A stretch of 64,000 bases of DNA from Fibrisoma limi BUZ 3 (GCF_000296815.2 NZ_CAIT01000006.1:1184777-1248776); one strand, 5' to 3'. Counted from the stretch's first letter, positions 36,972 through 44,509 are shown. Translations and numbers: made by a program. Notes: generated by a model not told the origin, from the sequence alone.

Positions 36972-37505
36972 TCACAAACTCAGCGCCAGCCGGATATGGG
37001 CCAGATGGTGTTCAGCGTGCCAGACGATAATGTCCAAAGCCTGCGCCAGCGTCAGGTGTCGCTGCCGGGGCGGGTGGAAATACGTAATGTTGAGTTGGTC
37101 GGGGGTCAGCGTCTGCGCCAGAAACGCGATGCGCTGGTGCGTTCCGCGAAGCATCGTAACCGACGCCTGAATGGGTGCGGTCCGGGCCTCATCCAGTACG
37201 GCCCAGGCATTCACATCGGCCATAACGCCTATCGTCGGTTCAGGGCTACTCAGCGCATTTTTCAGGCGCATGAAATGCATCAGGTGAGTATCGGCTACGT
37301 GGTGAAACAGTTGCTGCACCGTCCAGCTTCCGTCGCGGTACTGCCGACGCAGCTCATCGTCCGAGCAGCTATCGGCTACGGTCTGGTACTCCTCAGGCAG
37401 GGTATTGATGCGCTCCACAAGTTGCTGGATCAGGTCGGCGGAATAGCTCCCCTTGTCAATCCAGGGGCCAACCGGATAACGAACGGTATCTGATTGTATA
37501 GTCAT
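36972..37505 (-). CDS. DinB/YfiT family putative metal-dependent hydrolase
   Basis: Encodes 177 aa. The start YPVGPWIDKGSYS and the motif GSWTVQQLFHHVADTHLMHFMRLK match the YfiT branch of the DinB four-helix family, whose His residues bind a metal; a further pair lies in IIVWHAEHHLAHIRLAL. In Bacillus some members act as bacillithiol transferases. Whether this organism makes bacillithiol cannot be told here, although the thiol exists in several Bacteroidota. The length is normal. Confidence 0.88.
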   Translation of the reverse strand: MTIQSDTVRYPVGPWIDKGSYSADLIQQLVERINTLPEEYQTVADSCSDDELRRQYRDGSWTVQQLFHHVADTHLMHFMRLKNALSSPEPTIGVMADVNAWAVLDEARTAPIQASVTMLRGTHQRIAFLAQTLTPDQLNITYFHPPRQRHLTLAQALDIIVWHAEHHLAHIRLALSL

Positions 37506-37618
37506 AGAATGGCGTAAATGAATGGGTAAATATAAGCGGTTACTTACTGGAAAGATAGTGGTTTGCTGATGCAGACATATAGAATTAGCTTGCCGCTATG
37601 GCCAACATGTAAAAGCTG

Positions 37619-37639
37619 TAATTTTGTGTGTTATTTTTG
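37619..37639 (+). promoter_or_regulatory. Two candidate -7 elements before the desaturase-like gene
   Basis: TAATTTTG (37619-37626) and TATTTTTG (37632-37639) both fit TAnnTTTG and lie within 40 bases of the ATG at 37659. Neither has a TTG at the ideal -33 spacing. Confidence 0.35.
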
Positions 37640-37658
37640 TACAAATCATGGGTAACCG

Positions 37659-38516
37659 ATGAAAGATCTCATTCATTACGCGATTCCGGGCTTTGTTATC
37701 TTACTGCTGGCCGAAATTATTGCGACGGCTGTTCAGCAGAAGGATTACTACGATGCCCGCGACACGGCCGGTAGCCTTGCTATGGGAATCGGCAATGTCG
37801 TCATCGGTATAGTGGGGAAAGTTGTGGTGTTTGGCGCGTTCTCGCTTGTTTACCAGTTTCGGTTGTTCACCGTTGATATGACGCAGTGGTGGGCCTGGGT
37901 TTTATTGTTTTTTGCCGATGATTTCAGCTACTACTGGTTCCACCGGATCAGCCACGGCAGCCGGTATTTCTGGGCCTCGCACGTAGTGCATCACTCCTCG
38001 CAGAAATACAACCTCGGCACGGCCCTGCGCCAGACCTGGACGGGCAATCTGAGCGGCTCGTTCATTTTCTGGATCTGGTTGCCCCTGCTCGGTTTCCACC
38101 CGGCCGCCATCATGACGATGCAGGCCATCAGTTTGTTATATCAATTCTGGATTCATACCGAGTTTATTCACCGTTTGCCGGCCCCCATCGAGTTTATTTT
38201 CAATACGCCCTCGCACCACCGCGTTCACCACGCCACTAATCTGGACTATCTGGACAAAAACCACGCGGGCATTCTGATCATCTGGGACCGGCTATTTGGT
38301 ACGTTCCAACGCGAGGATGAGCGACCGGTCTACGGCCTGACGAAGAACATTGACTCACACAACCCCGTAAAAATTGCCTTCCACGAGTGGACGGATATGA
38401 TCCGCGACCTGCGCCGGGCGGGTTCTGTCCGCAACGCCCTCGGCTACCTCTTCGGTCCTCCGGGATGGAGCCACGACGGCAGCCGTAAGACCACGAAGCA
38501 GTTACGAGGGGAGTAG
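37659..38516 (+). CDS. Sterol desaturase/fatty acid hydroxylase family membrane protein
   Basis: Encodes 285 aa. Members are membrane di-iron enzymes that hydroxylate or desaturate lipids and carotenoids. The three His boxes are present: HRISH, HVVHHSS and HRVHHATN, with HTEFIHR between them. About five membrane helices are seen (for example AIPGFVILLLAEIIATAV and WWAWVLLFFADDFSYYWF). The substrate is unknown. It is the last gene before the AT-richer island. Confidence 0.9.
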   Translation: MKDLIHYAIPGFVILLLAEIIATAVQQKDYYDARDTAGSLAMGIGNVVIGIVGKVVVFGAFSLVYQFRLFTVDMTQWWAWVLLFFADDFSYYWFHRISHGSRYFWASHVVHHSSQKYNLGTALRQTWTGNLSGSFIFWIWLPLLGFHPAAIMTMQAISLLYQFWIHTEFIHRLPAPIEFIFNTPSHHRVHHATNLDYLDKNHAGILIIWDRLFGTFQREDERPVYGLTKNIDSHNPVKIAFHEWTDMIRDLRRAGSVRNALGYLFGPPGWSHDGSRKTTKQLRGE

Positions 38517-38719
38517 CGTATCAACTATTATACTAATGGGTACCATTTAGTTAGTTAGCTTGCCTGAAACCAGTTTATTGGTTAGGATTGTAGCAGCTTA
38601 GTTGTCGCCAACATACTCCTTTGCAGATATGCCTTTTTGTTAGTGGGCTTAATACGATCTTGTTTATAATCAATGAATTGACATTAAGTGTGTTGGCGTA
38701 CTTGTATATGTTGGGTGAC

Positions 38720-38824
38720 ATGAAAACCCAATTTGGTTACTTACTAGGTCAAATTACTAGCAAATCGGGCTTTACGTCAGCCCAACAACTCGTGTGCGGC
38801 AAGTGTGCTCACTACGAACGCTAG
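38720..38824 (+). CDS. Possible 34-aa ORF, perhaps a truncated HTH protein
   Basis: An ATG-started frame of 34 codons begins MKTQFGYLLGQITSKSGFTS and continues AQQLVCGKCAHYER. The first two thirds resemble the opening helices of an XRE-type DNA-binding domain, then the frame ends. It may be a broken regulator gene or chance. A longer in-frame start at 38621 is also open. Confidence 0.2.
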   Translation: MKTQFGYLLGQITSKSGFTSAQQLVCGKCAHYER

Positions 38825-38831
38825 TCATTTC

Positions 38832-38901
38832 GGTAGCGACAGCATCAATCTTCACTACGCCCTTTACAGGGCTGTTGTCGGTCATGCTGGTAGCGACAGC
38901 A
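38832..38901 (+). repeat. 13-base direct repeat pair
   Basis: GGTAGCGACAGCA occurs at 38832-38844 and 38889-38901, 57 bases apart. The second copy sits in a small hairpin (TGCTG...CAGCA). Related words GGTCGACAG occur at 40108-40116 and 40717-40725 within other foldable elements of the same island. Confidence 0.5.
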
Positions 38902-39043
38902 GTGTGGCTCCCCGCTTAATGTCTCGTGAGAGCTTACACAGATGCGGTCGGCACGAGCCTACAGTTCGAGGGAAACCGACGACCGGACGCAGGGGGACAA
39001 ACAATGGAGTGAAGTGCTTTTTAAGATACAAACCTTTTGTCTT

Positions 39044-39208
39044 ATGATTGACAACAATACGGATAACCCAAACCCTAATCCCCAAACTGACACAGTTCAG
39101 GTTCAACAAACCGTTATCACCATTAGGCCTAGAATTATTGACCCAAATGACCCACCTGAAACAAAAAGTCTTGGAGATGGTCCCAAAACAGAACAACGAG
39201 ATAAATAG
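39044..39208 (+). CDS. Small proline-rich ORF, 54 aa
   Basis: Encodes 54 aa, rich in Asn, Pro, Thr and Asp (DNPNPNPQTDTVQVQQ, then RPRIIDPNDPPETK). It has no signal peptide or membrane segment and looks disordered. Its last 74 bases overlap the end of the convergent membrane-protein gene. The composition is coherent, which favours a real gene, but I recognise no family. Confidence 0.4.
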   Translation: MIDNNTDNPNPNPQTDTVQVQQTVITIRPRIIDPNDPPETKSLGDGPKTEQRDK

Positions 39209-39719
39209 CCATTAGGATAATTGGCATAAAGAAGGCGGCCTTGATACTTCTTTTTACTATTTTCCAACGGCGTTGATTTTCTGCATGATTCTCAATAAAC
39301 CTCTTGTTTGCGCCATACAGGAGGTTTATATATATATGCCGCAATTTATCCTCAAAAGGGTCATCAAATAAATCGGCGCTAAGCACTTTTGATGGATTGC
39401 CAGCGGGTGGCATATACTCGCCTGTATATGCCTTGTTGAAGAGATAGATGCTAAGCACAAGACTATACAGGATGGTTGCGAGTGTTGGGATGATTATTGG
39501 AAAACTGTCATTTAGATGAGAGAAAAAGAAGCCGATAGACGCCACCACAATACCAACTAAAACAGTCAGCAGGTTTTGTACGCGGGTGGTAATGTTTGAT
39601 GAGGTTGCTTCAAGGTCCTTTTGTCTATTATCGGCTTGAGCGAGCGCCAATTTCAAGACTTCAATGTTAGTTGTGCACAATTGTTGCGGGGGTGTCCAGT
39701 CTGTTAATTCGTTAGCCAT
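39135..39719 (-). CDS. Membrane protein with SLATT/Pycsar-TM-like topology
   Basis: Encodes 194 aa. A helical N-terminus (about 1-45) leads into a hairpin of two membrane helices (LLTVLVGIVVASIGFFFSHL and PIIIPTLATILYSLVLSIYL), a cytosolic segment of about 90 residues (about 95-165) with KLRHIYINLLYGANKRFIE, and a third membrane helix near the C-terminus (AAFFMPIILMAIYLVVLFW). The same layout is seen in SLATT and Pycsar-TM proteins, which depolarise membranes in antiviral systems. The resemblance is topological and I see no adjacent nucleotide cyclase, so function is open. It lies in an AT-richer island, suggesting transfer. Confidence 0.6.
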   Translation of the reverse strand: MANELTDWTPPQQLCTTNIEVLKLALAQADNRQKDLEATSSNITTRVQNLLTVLVGIVVASIGFFFSHLNDSFPIIIPTLATILYSLVLSIYLFNKAYTGEYMPPAGNPSKVLSADLFDDPFEDKLRHIYINLLYGANKRFIENHAENQRRWKIVKRSIKAAFFMPIILMAIYLVVLFWDHLQDFLFQVGHLGQ

Positions 39720-39811
39720 TTCAGTAAATGTTTACGGTTAAATTTAATCAAAAAACCACAGATAGCCAACTTAAATATACATCAAACTATTGATTTTTAG
39801 CGGGTTAACTT

Positions 39812-39949
39812 TTACCCCAACACCTCATTCACCACCCGTTCATAGTTCACCCGTTCCCTGCTCTCATCCATCGGTGGCAACGCCTGAATCTGCCTGATTA
39901 ATTGCCGTTGCTGTTTGGTCGGCGGCTTTTTAAATATCTTGCGTTTCAT
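39812..39949 (-). CDS. Small basic helical protein, 45 aa
   Basis: Encodes 45 aa, beginning MKRKIFKKPPTKQQRQLIRQ and ending NYERVVNEVLG. It is very basic at the start and predicted to be helical, so it might bind nucleic acid. It precedes the membrane-protein gene on the same strand by 92 bases and may be cotranscribed with it. I recognise no family. Sensible codon use and a clear stop support a real gene. Confidence 0.45.
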   Translation of the reverse strand: MKRKIFKKPPTKQQRQLIRQIQALPPMDESRERVNYERVVNEVLG

Positions 39950-40010
39950 ATAGATTGGTTATTCAGGTTATGGTCAGCAGTATAACATCACGCGTAGTAT
40001 CTCGTGAAGC

Positions 40011-40075
40011 ACCCAACAGCATGAGGGCGTAAAGGCTTGCTACGCTGCGCCATACGACCCTCATTGGTGTTGGGT
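40011..40075 (+). repeat. attC-like imperfect hairpin (site 1)
   Basis: The ends are ACCCAAC (RYYYAAC, 40011-40017) and GTTGGGT (GTTRRRY, 40069-40075), which pair fully. Inside, an unpaired spacer is followed by ATGAGGG (40021-40027) pairing with CCCTCAT (40058-40064), then a single unpaired A (40057) and three more pairs. Length 65 bases. These are the formal features of an integron attC site. No integrase gene is in the window, so a simple hairpin is the alternative. Confidence 0.4.
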
Positions 40076-40094
40076 GGAACGCCAAGTATGTTCG

Positions 40095-40185
40095 CGGGGC
40101 GTGTTGCGGTCGACAGGCAACGCGTCCGTGAGGTTAAATTTCAGGCTCCCATTTCCGAACCTCGGCTGACAGGGTAAACGCCCCG
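40095..40185 (+). ncRNA. Possible structured RNA with three helices
   Basis: An outer 8-bp helix pairs CGGGGCGT (40095-40102) with ACGCCCCG (40178-40185). It encloses GTTGC/GCAAC (40103-40107 with 40117-40121) and GAGGTT/AACCTC (40130-40135 with 40158-40163), giving a three-way junction. It lies 45 bases before the DUF4177-like gene and could be a cis-regulatory leader or a small RNA. I know no family that matches. Confidence 0.35.
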
Positions 40186-40230
40186 GTTGGGAGAGTTGAG
40201 GAAACGTACTGACAAAAAAAACGTAAAACA

Positions 40231-40431
40231 ATGAAAGAATACAAGGTTGAAGCCCTGATTTACCACTCAGAAAATACGTTTGATTCAGAACGCATCGTGA
40301 AGAAGTCCAAAGAAGGAATTCAGACAAAGCTAGATGAATACGCTTCACAAGGTTACAGATTAACATCTACGTCATCCATTAATTTTGAAGGCTCTGTCCA
40401 TATTTATCTGTATTTTGAAAAGGACATTTAA
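40231..40431 (+). CDS. DUF4177-like small protein
   Basis: Encodes 66 aa: MKEYKVEALIYHSENTFDSE, then a helix KEGIQTKLDEYASQGYRLTS and a final strand HIYLYFEKD. This pattern of strand, helix with LxEYxxxGYxLxS, and strand is that of DUF4177-type proteins, small alpha/beta proteins of unknown function. It stands alone between two attC-like hairpins, the arrangement expected for an integron gene cassette. Confidence 0.65.
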   Translation: MKEYKVEALIYHSENTFDSERIVKKSKEGIQTKLDEYASQGYRLTSTSSINFEGSVHIYLYFEKDI

Positions 40432-40497
40432 TGGTTTTTCGCTCTGCGTGGGCAGCTTGTCGGGCGACAGGAGGCTCGCCGGTTAGGAAGCCGGGCA

Positions 40498-40626
40498 GCC
40501 CAACCGCCACCGTGTTCAAGAGCGAACGAACCCAGAAGAACTGTTAAATTGCCCTTTTGAACGATGCCTGATAATCTCTGGGATGTAATTTAACAGTACA
40601 TCCCAATGAAGGTGTAAAGGTTGGGA
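40498..40626 (+). repeat. attC-like imperfect hairpin (site 2)
   Basis: The ends are GCCCAAC (RYYYAAC, 40498-40504) and GTTGGGA (40620-40626, one base off GTTRRRY). CCCAACC pairs fully with GGTTGGG. Inside are an unpaired spacer, CACC/GGTG (40508-40511 with 40611-40614), three unpaired bases, and TTCA/TGAA (40515-40518 with 40607-40610), then a large variable end. Length 129 bases, within the range of attC sites. It is weaker than site 1. Confidence 0.3.
40541..40605 (+). other. Potential H-type pseudoknot
   Basis: CTGTTAAATT (40541-40550) pairs perfectly with AATTTAACAG (40587-40596). TGGGATGT (40579-40586), inside that loop, pairs with ACATCCCA (40598-40605), just beyond the first stem. 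The two helices can form together as a pseudoknot or act as alternatives. There is no known family assignment. Confidence 0.4.
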
Positions 40627-40923
40627 GTTGCTTTTGTTTAGTAACGTAGTATGCTCATCCATCAACACCCGTTGGCGTTGAGCGAACCGGCCATGCCGTT
40701 TCGAGTGCGACGTTTTGGTCGACAGAAGCAATGCTCCCACTGGAGCGATAGGTCGCATAGTTCTACCTGCGTATCAGCCATAACTGTAAGACAGAAATTG
40801 TAGCGGCCTTGATTTAAGTGTCAAGCTTGATTTGAGGAATTTATTTCTGACATTTAGGCACGGCATAAAGTCGTGACCTACTGATACATAAGTCCTCTTT
40901 CCTAAAGCTTAACCACCAACGTA

Positions 40924-41667
40924 ATGGCAACCGACTACAACGCAATTGCAAAAGAGTATCAGGCATCTAAATTATTACCCTGGCGAAACTATGTTGAGTC
41001 GCACACCTTCTTTGAGTTGGCAGGCGACCTGGCCGACCTGGATGTTCTTGACCTGGCTTGCGGGGAGGGTTTCTATACCCGGCAAATCAAGTATAGAGGG
41101 GCTGCCCAGGTTACAGGAGTTGACATCTCGGATGGCATGATCCAACTCGCGCGGGAGGCCGAAGCCGCTTCGCAACTTGGACTCAACTATCATTGCCAGG
41201 ATGTTCTGCTGCTCGACCTCGATAAGAAATTCGACCTTATCTGTGCCAGTTACTTACTTAACTACGCCCGAACAGCCGATGAACTCTGTCAGATGAGCCG
41301 GGTTATTGTCAACCATTTGAAACCCGGGGGTCGTTTCATTACCATCAACAGCAATCCCGATTACCGGGGTAGTGTTGCGAGTATGTTTCCGTACGGCTTC
41401 ACCCGCGAAAACGACAGTTATGAGGAAGGAGCCGCTATTACGTATCGCTTCTACCAGTCTGCTACGTCACATATTGCCGTTACCAATTACCACCTTGAGA
41501 AATCTACCCACGAAACGGCTTTACAATCGGCGGGTCTTTCCCAAATTCAGTGGCATCCGGTAAAGGTGTCCCCTGAAGGAGTCGAGATCCACGGAAGCGA
41601 CTATTGGTCAGCCATTTTAAGCTGGCAACCTGTTATCGGGCTTTCGTGTGTTCGGGCGAAGGAGTAA
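40924..41667 (+). CDS. Class I SAM-dependent methyltransferase
   Basis: Encodes 247 aa. Motif I is DVLDLACGEGFYTRQIK (near 39-55), followed by VTGVDISDGMIQLAR (motif II), FDLICASYLLNYAR (motif IV) and LKPGGRFITINSN (motif VI). These define a Rossmann-fold small-molecule or protein methyltransferase using S-adenosylmethionine. The substrate cannot be told. The C-terminal part (about 150-247) is family specific. It is a single gene at the right edge of the AT-richer island; its own composition is closer to the chromosome. Confidence 0.9.
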   Translation: MATDYNAIAKEYQASKLLPWRNYVESHTFFELAGDLADLDVLDLACGEGFYTRQIKYRGAAQVTGVDISDGMIQLAREAEAASQLGLNYHCQDVLLLDLDKKFDLICASYLLNYARTADELCQMSRVIVNHLKPGGRFITINSNPDYRGSVASMFPYGFTRENDSYEEGAAITYRFYQSATSHIAVTNYHLEKSTHETALQSAGLSQIQWHPVKVSPEGVEIHGSDYWSAILSWQPVIGLSCVRAKE

Positions 41668-41808
41668 AATGGGTGATCCGGATAGGATCATTTGTTGGGT
41701 GCCCTGCTTATCAGGTTTGATTCCGCAGGTTCCATGCGCCAAGGCAAGTAGCTTGGCCGGCACAGTTGCCGCTCAGCTACCTAAGCCATGCGTCTCAGTT
41801 ACTCGCTT

Positions 41809-42231
41809 TTACTCACTCAGGAGCAGCAGAGCCTTACCACTTTCGGGATCAAAAGGGACTGAACTATGTTCGTGGGTAATCTGCCATTGGCCTTCGTGTT
41901 TGCGAAAGCATAAGGTAGCCCGCCAGCGCATATCAATCTTTTCTCCAGTAGCCAGGCCCCCCTTTACATGATTGAACGAGTGGCAAAAAGCCAGGCTGTC
42001 AGCGGCTACGATAACCAGGTTCTCTACTTGATATAAGAAAGGCCCGGGAAATTGTATTAACCAGCTTTCGAGTCGTTTCCGACAGGCATCGATACCTAGT
42101 TTCTGAAGTGTATCGACCACATCAAACGATACCACATTCGGAGCATAGAAAGCCATGGCAGCATCAACATCTTTACGGCATACGGCCTGCTCCTGCTGGC
42201 GAACAAGTGTCTGAATCTCTTCTTCTGCCAT
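41809..42231 (-). CDS. SnoaL-like/NTF2-fold protein
   Basis: Encodes 140 aa. The pattern IQTLVRQQEQAVCRKDVDAA, MAFYAPNVVSFDV, MRWRATLCFRKHEGQWQITH and HEHSSVPFDP is typical of YybH-like or SnoaL-like proteins with a cone-shaped NTF2 fold, which act as small hydrolases or isomerases or have no known activity. There is no signal peptide. It is a single gene convergent with the methyltransferase. Confidence 0.85.
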   Translation of the reverse strand: MAEEEIQTLVRQQEQAVCRKDVDAAMAFYAPNVVSFDVVDTLQKLGIDACRKRLESWLIQFPGPFLYQVENLVIVAADSLAFCHSFNHVKGGLATGEKIDMRWRATLCFRKHEGQWQITHEHSSVPFDPESGKALLLLSE

Positions 42232-42245
42232 GGTAATTTAATTGT

Positions 42246-42386
42246 ATGATCGCTCAAAGGCTCATCGAGCAAGGGATGCGGGTACCCAACATTCTCTTCT
42301 GCTTATCCAAAACGACCAATCGCCCGGTCGGCTCGGCCACTCGCTTCATGCTCGAAATACGTACTCAAAAATCATCCACGCTGTAG
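42246..42386 (+). pseudogene. Possible remnant of a GNAT gene
   Basis: A 46-codon frame contains LSKTTNRPVGSATRFMLEIR, which resembles the central strand of RimJ/RimL-type acetyltransferases (DKxTGRxVGSTRFM). Neither the N-terminal start nor the acetyl-CoA loop is present, and the frame ends inside the convergent gene at 42365. It is best read as a fragment. Confidence 0.25.
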
Positions 42387-42676
42387 GTTGTTGACACGAC
42401 CCGGTTCCAATCAGGATGTCGTTTGAGGTAGGTCGATACGAATGGGCAAAGCGGTACGATCCGGAAGTTATTGCGCTCCACGTATTCCAGCGCGCCCTGC
42501 ACCAGATGCGAACCGACCCCCTTCCCTTCCAGCGCGGGGTCCACTTCGGTGTGCAGCAGCGCCAGGGTTTCGTCATCGATGGGCTGGTACTGGATGATGT
42601 TCAGTTTTCCATCTACGGTCAGTTCGAAGCGGTTGTGGTGACGGTTGTCGGTGACGGTTGCAGTATCGAGGTTCAT
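42365..42676 (-). CDS. Small GNAT-like acetyltransferase (YjdJ type)
   Basis: Encodes 103 aa. It matches the short GNAT family of COG2388: NRFELTVDGKLNIIQYQ, LLHTEVDPALEGKGVGSHLV (acetyl-CoA loop) and IVPLCPFVSTYLKRHPDW. These minimal acetyltransferases have unknown substrates. The length is normal for the type. It is a single gene divergent from the phosphatase gene at 42868. Confidence 0.9.
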   Translation of the reverse strand: MNLDTATVTDNRHHNRFELTVDGKLNIIQYQPIDDETLALLHTEVDPALEGKGVGSHLVQGALEYVERNNFRIVPLCPFVSTYLKRHPDWNRVVSTTYSVDDF

Positions 42677-42867
42677 GGCGGTTGATTGATCAGGCTCTAT
42701 CCACTACCGGAAAACGGGCCGAATTGTTCGACAATACCGGCGTTTAATACTGCCCTTACCTTTTTTAAGCCGGTGTTACGTTGGCCACCCAAAGTTTCAT
42801 AAACGCTTAACCGCCCATCCAGCTAACGGGTCGGAGCCTGAATCGAATTTTGCGAAAAAACTTCGCT

Positions 42868-44460
42868 ATGCGCTTCATCGCTGCGTTTCCACTGTTCTTT
42901 GCATTACTTCTTTCCCTGACGGCTACGGCCCAAACGCCCTACGACAACGAGCTGGCCACCTTCTACGCTTCGCGGCTCAAACCGTTCTACTACGGCGTTG
43001 CATCAGGCGACCCGGAAGCGAATCGCGTGATCATCTGGACCAAACTTACCCCCGACAATCCTGCCCAGCCCGCCACCGTCACGTATCAGGTAGCCGAAGA
43101 CTCAACCATGCGCCGGATTGTGAAGCGGGGATCCGCTACTACCGACCGCGCCCGTCATTTCACGGTCAAGGTAGACGTTACGGGACTGCAACCCAACCAC
43201 GTGTATTACTACCAGTTTGCCGGCAACGGGGCAAAATCGCTGGTGGGCCGTACCAAAACAGCCCCCACGGGCAAGGCCAACCGGCTTCGTCTGGCCGTTG
43301 TCAGTTGCAGCAACTACGAAGCGGGGTATTTTTCGGCGTATCGGCACCTCGCCAACCGCCGGGATCTGGACGCCATCGTTCACCTGGGCGACTACATCTA
43401 CGAATACGGTCGGGGTAAATACGGCGACTCGACGCTGAACCGGCGACACATTCCGGCCAGGGAGATCGTTGCTCTGGACGATTACCGCGCCCGTTATGCC
43501 CAGTACCGGCTCGATCCGGACCTGCGTGAACTGCACCGCGTGCATCCCTTTATCACAACCTGGGACGATCACGAAGTGGCCAACAACAGCTACCGCGACG
43601 GTGCCGAAAACCACCAGCCCGATCAGGAAGGCGACTGGAAAACCCGCCGGTCGGCCGGAGAGCAGGCGTATTACGAATGGCTCCCGGTACGCGAGAACCA
43701 GGAACGGCACCTCTACCGGTCGCTGAAATTTGGGGATCTGGCCGAAATGTTCATGATTGATGGCCGTCTGGCCGGTCGCGACAAGCAGGCCGAATCCGTC
43801 GATGAAAACTACCAGGCCGAAGACCGTACTATGCTCGGTAAAGAACAGTTCGACTGGCTGGCCAAAGGGTTGCAGTCGTCGAAAGCCCGCTGGAAAATAC
43901 TGGGCAACGACGTTGTGTTCTCGCCAATCAACTACGGCGGAATTTTGCCCAAGAATATGCCGCTGCACCTCGACATGTGGGACGGTTACCCGGCCGAACG
44001 CCAGCGAATCGTCAACGTACTGGACAAAGCTAACATCCGCGATTTTGTGGTCATCACCGGCGACATTCACAATTCGTGGGCGTTTGAACTGACGACCAAA
44101 CCGCAGGATTCGACTGCCTACCAGAGCACGACCGGCAAAGGATCGTTTGGGGCTGAGTTCGTATCGCCCAGTATTACCTCGTCCAACTTCGGGGAGTACA
44201 TCCGGCAACGGTCACCGGCTCAGGTCCAGTTTGTGCAGAACATTCTCGCCAATCCAAAAACGAATCCGCACCTGAAGTACGTGGATTTGTCGCAGCACGG
44301 CTACTTCCTGCTTACCCTAACCCCCGAGCGGGCGCAGGCCGACTGGTTCTTTGTGAACGATATCCGCAAGCCAGACTCCGGCGAATCCTTCGGCTATGGG
44401 CTGTACCTGACGCCCGGTAGTGGTCGGCTCAACCGCGCCGAAATGCCGACAGGGAAATAA
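42868..44460 (+). CDS. PhoD-type alkaline phosphatase
   Basis: Encodes 530 aa from the ATG at 42868, which opens a good signal peptide (MRFIAAFPLFFALLLSLTAT, cleaved near AQ); a TTG 18 bases upstream is less likely. PhoD enzymes release phosphate from phosphodiesters and monoesters with a Fe/Ca site. After an N-terminal Ig-like domain (FYYGVASGDPEANRVIIWTK), the catalytic part shows VVSCSNYEAGYF, HLGDYIYEYG, TWDDHEVANN and VVITGDIHNSWAFEL. It lies 49 bases before a TonB receptor on the same strand, suggesting joint use of an organophosphate. Confidence 0.93.
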   Translation: MRFIAAFPLFFALLLSLTATAQTPYDNELATFYASRLKPFYYGVASGDPEANRVIIWTKLTPDNPAQPATVTYQVAEDSTMRRIVKRGSATTDRARHFTVKVDVTGLQPNHVYYYQFAGNGAKSLVGRTKTAPTGKANRLRLAVVSCSNYEAGYFSAYRHLANRRDLDAIVHLGDYIYEYGRGKYGDSTLNRRHIPAREIVALDDYRARYAQYRLDPDLRELHRVHPFITTWDDHEVANNSYRDGAENHQPDQEGDWKTRRSAGEQAYYEWLPVRENQERHLYRSLKFGDLAEMFMIDGRLAGRDKQAESVDENYQAEDRTMLGKEQFDWLAKGLQSSKARWKILGNDVVFSPINYGGILPKNMPLHLDMWDGYPAERQRIVNVLDKANIRDFVVITGDIHNSWAFELTTKPQDSTAYQSTTGKGSFGAEFVSPSITSSNFGEYIRQRSPAQVQFVQNILANPKTNPHLKYVDLSQHGYFLLTLTPERAQADWFFVNDIRKPDSGESFGYGLYLTPGSGRLNRAEMPTGK

Positions 44461-44509
44461 GCGCATTGCCCCTTCAAAGCAACCAATACACACATAATCA
44501 ACACAATAC

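Larger units (their letters stand above)
38517..39043. other. AT-richer intergenic stretch with repeats
   Basis: Base composition drops compared with the flanks. It contains an inverted repeat CGCCAACA (38606-38613) with TGTTGGCG (38691-38698), a hairpin TTGGGT/ACCCAA near 38711-38731, and a 13-base direct repeat GGTAGCGACAGCA at 38832 and 38889. One weak small ORF is listed separately. Confidence 0.45.
40432..40923. other. Intergenic stretch rich in foldable elements
   Basis: No gene seen. It contains a helix TCGCTCT/AGAGCGA (40439-40445 with 40519-40525), the attC-like site 2, a potential pseudoknot (40541-40605), a stem-loop GCTCA/TGAGC (40653-40657 with 40679-40683), and an outer helix TGCGAC/GTCGCA (40706-40711 with 40752-40757) enclosing GCTCC/GGAGC (40733-40746). 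Several of these are alternatives to one another. Confidence 0.45.

Noticed and set aside
38941-38975. TTCGAG in a CACGAGCCTACAGTTCGAGG context, considered as a tRNA T-arm
   Set aside because: No acceptor, D-arm or anticodon arm could be matched around it.
43102-44208. 368-codon open frame opposite the PhoD gene
   Set aside because: The PhoD frame carries all catalytic motifs; the opposite frame has none and is a shadow caused by codon bias.
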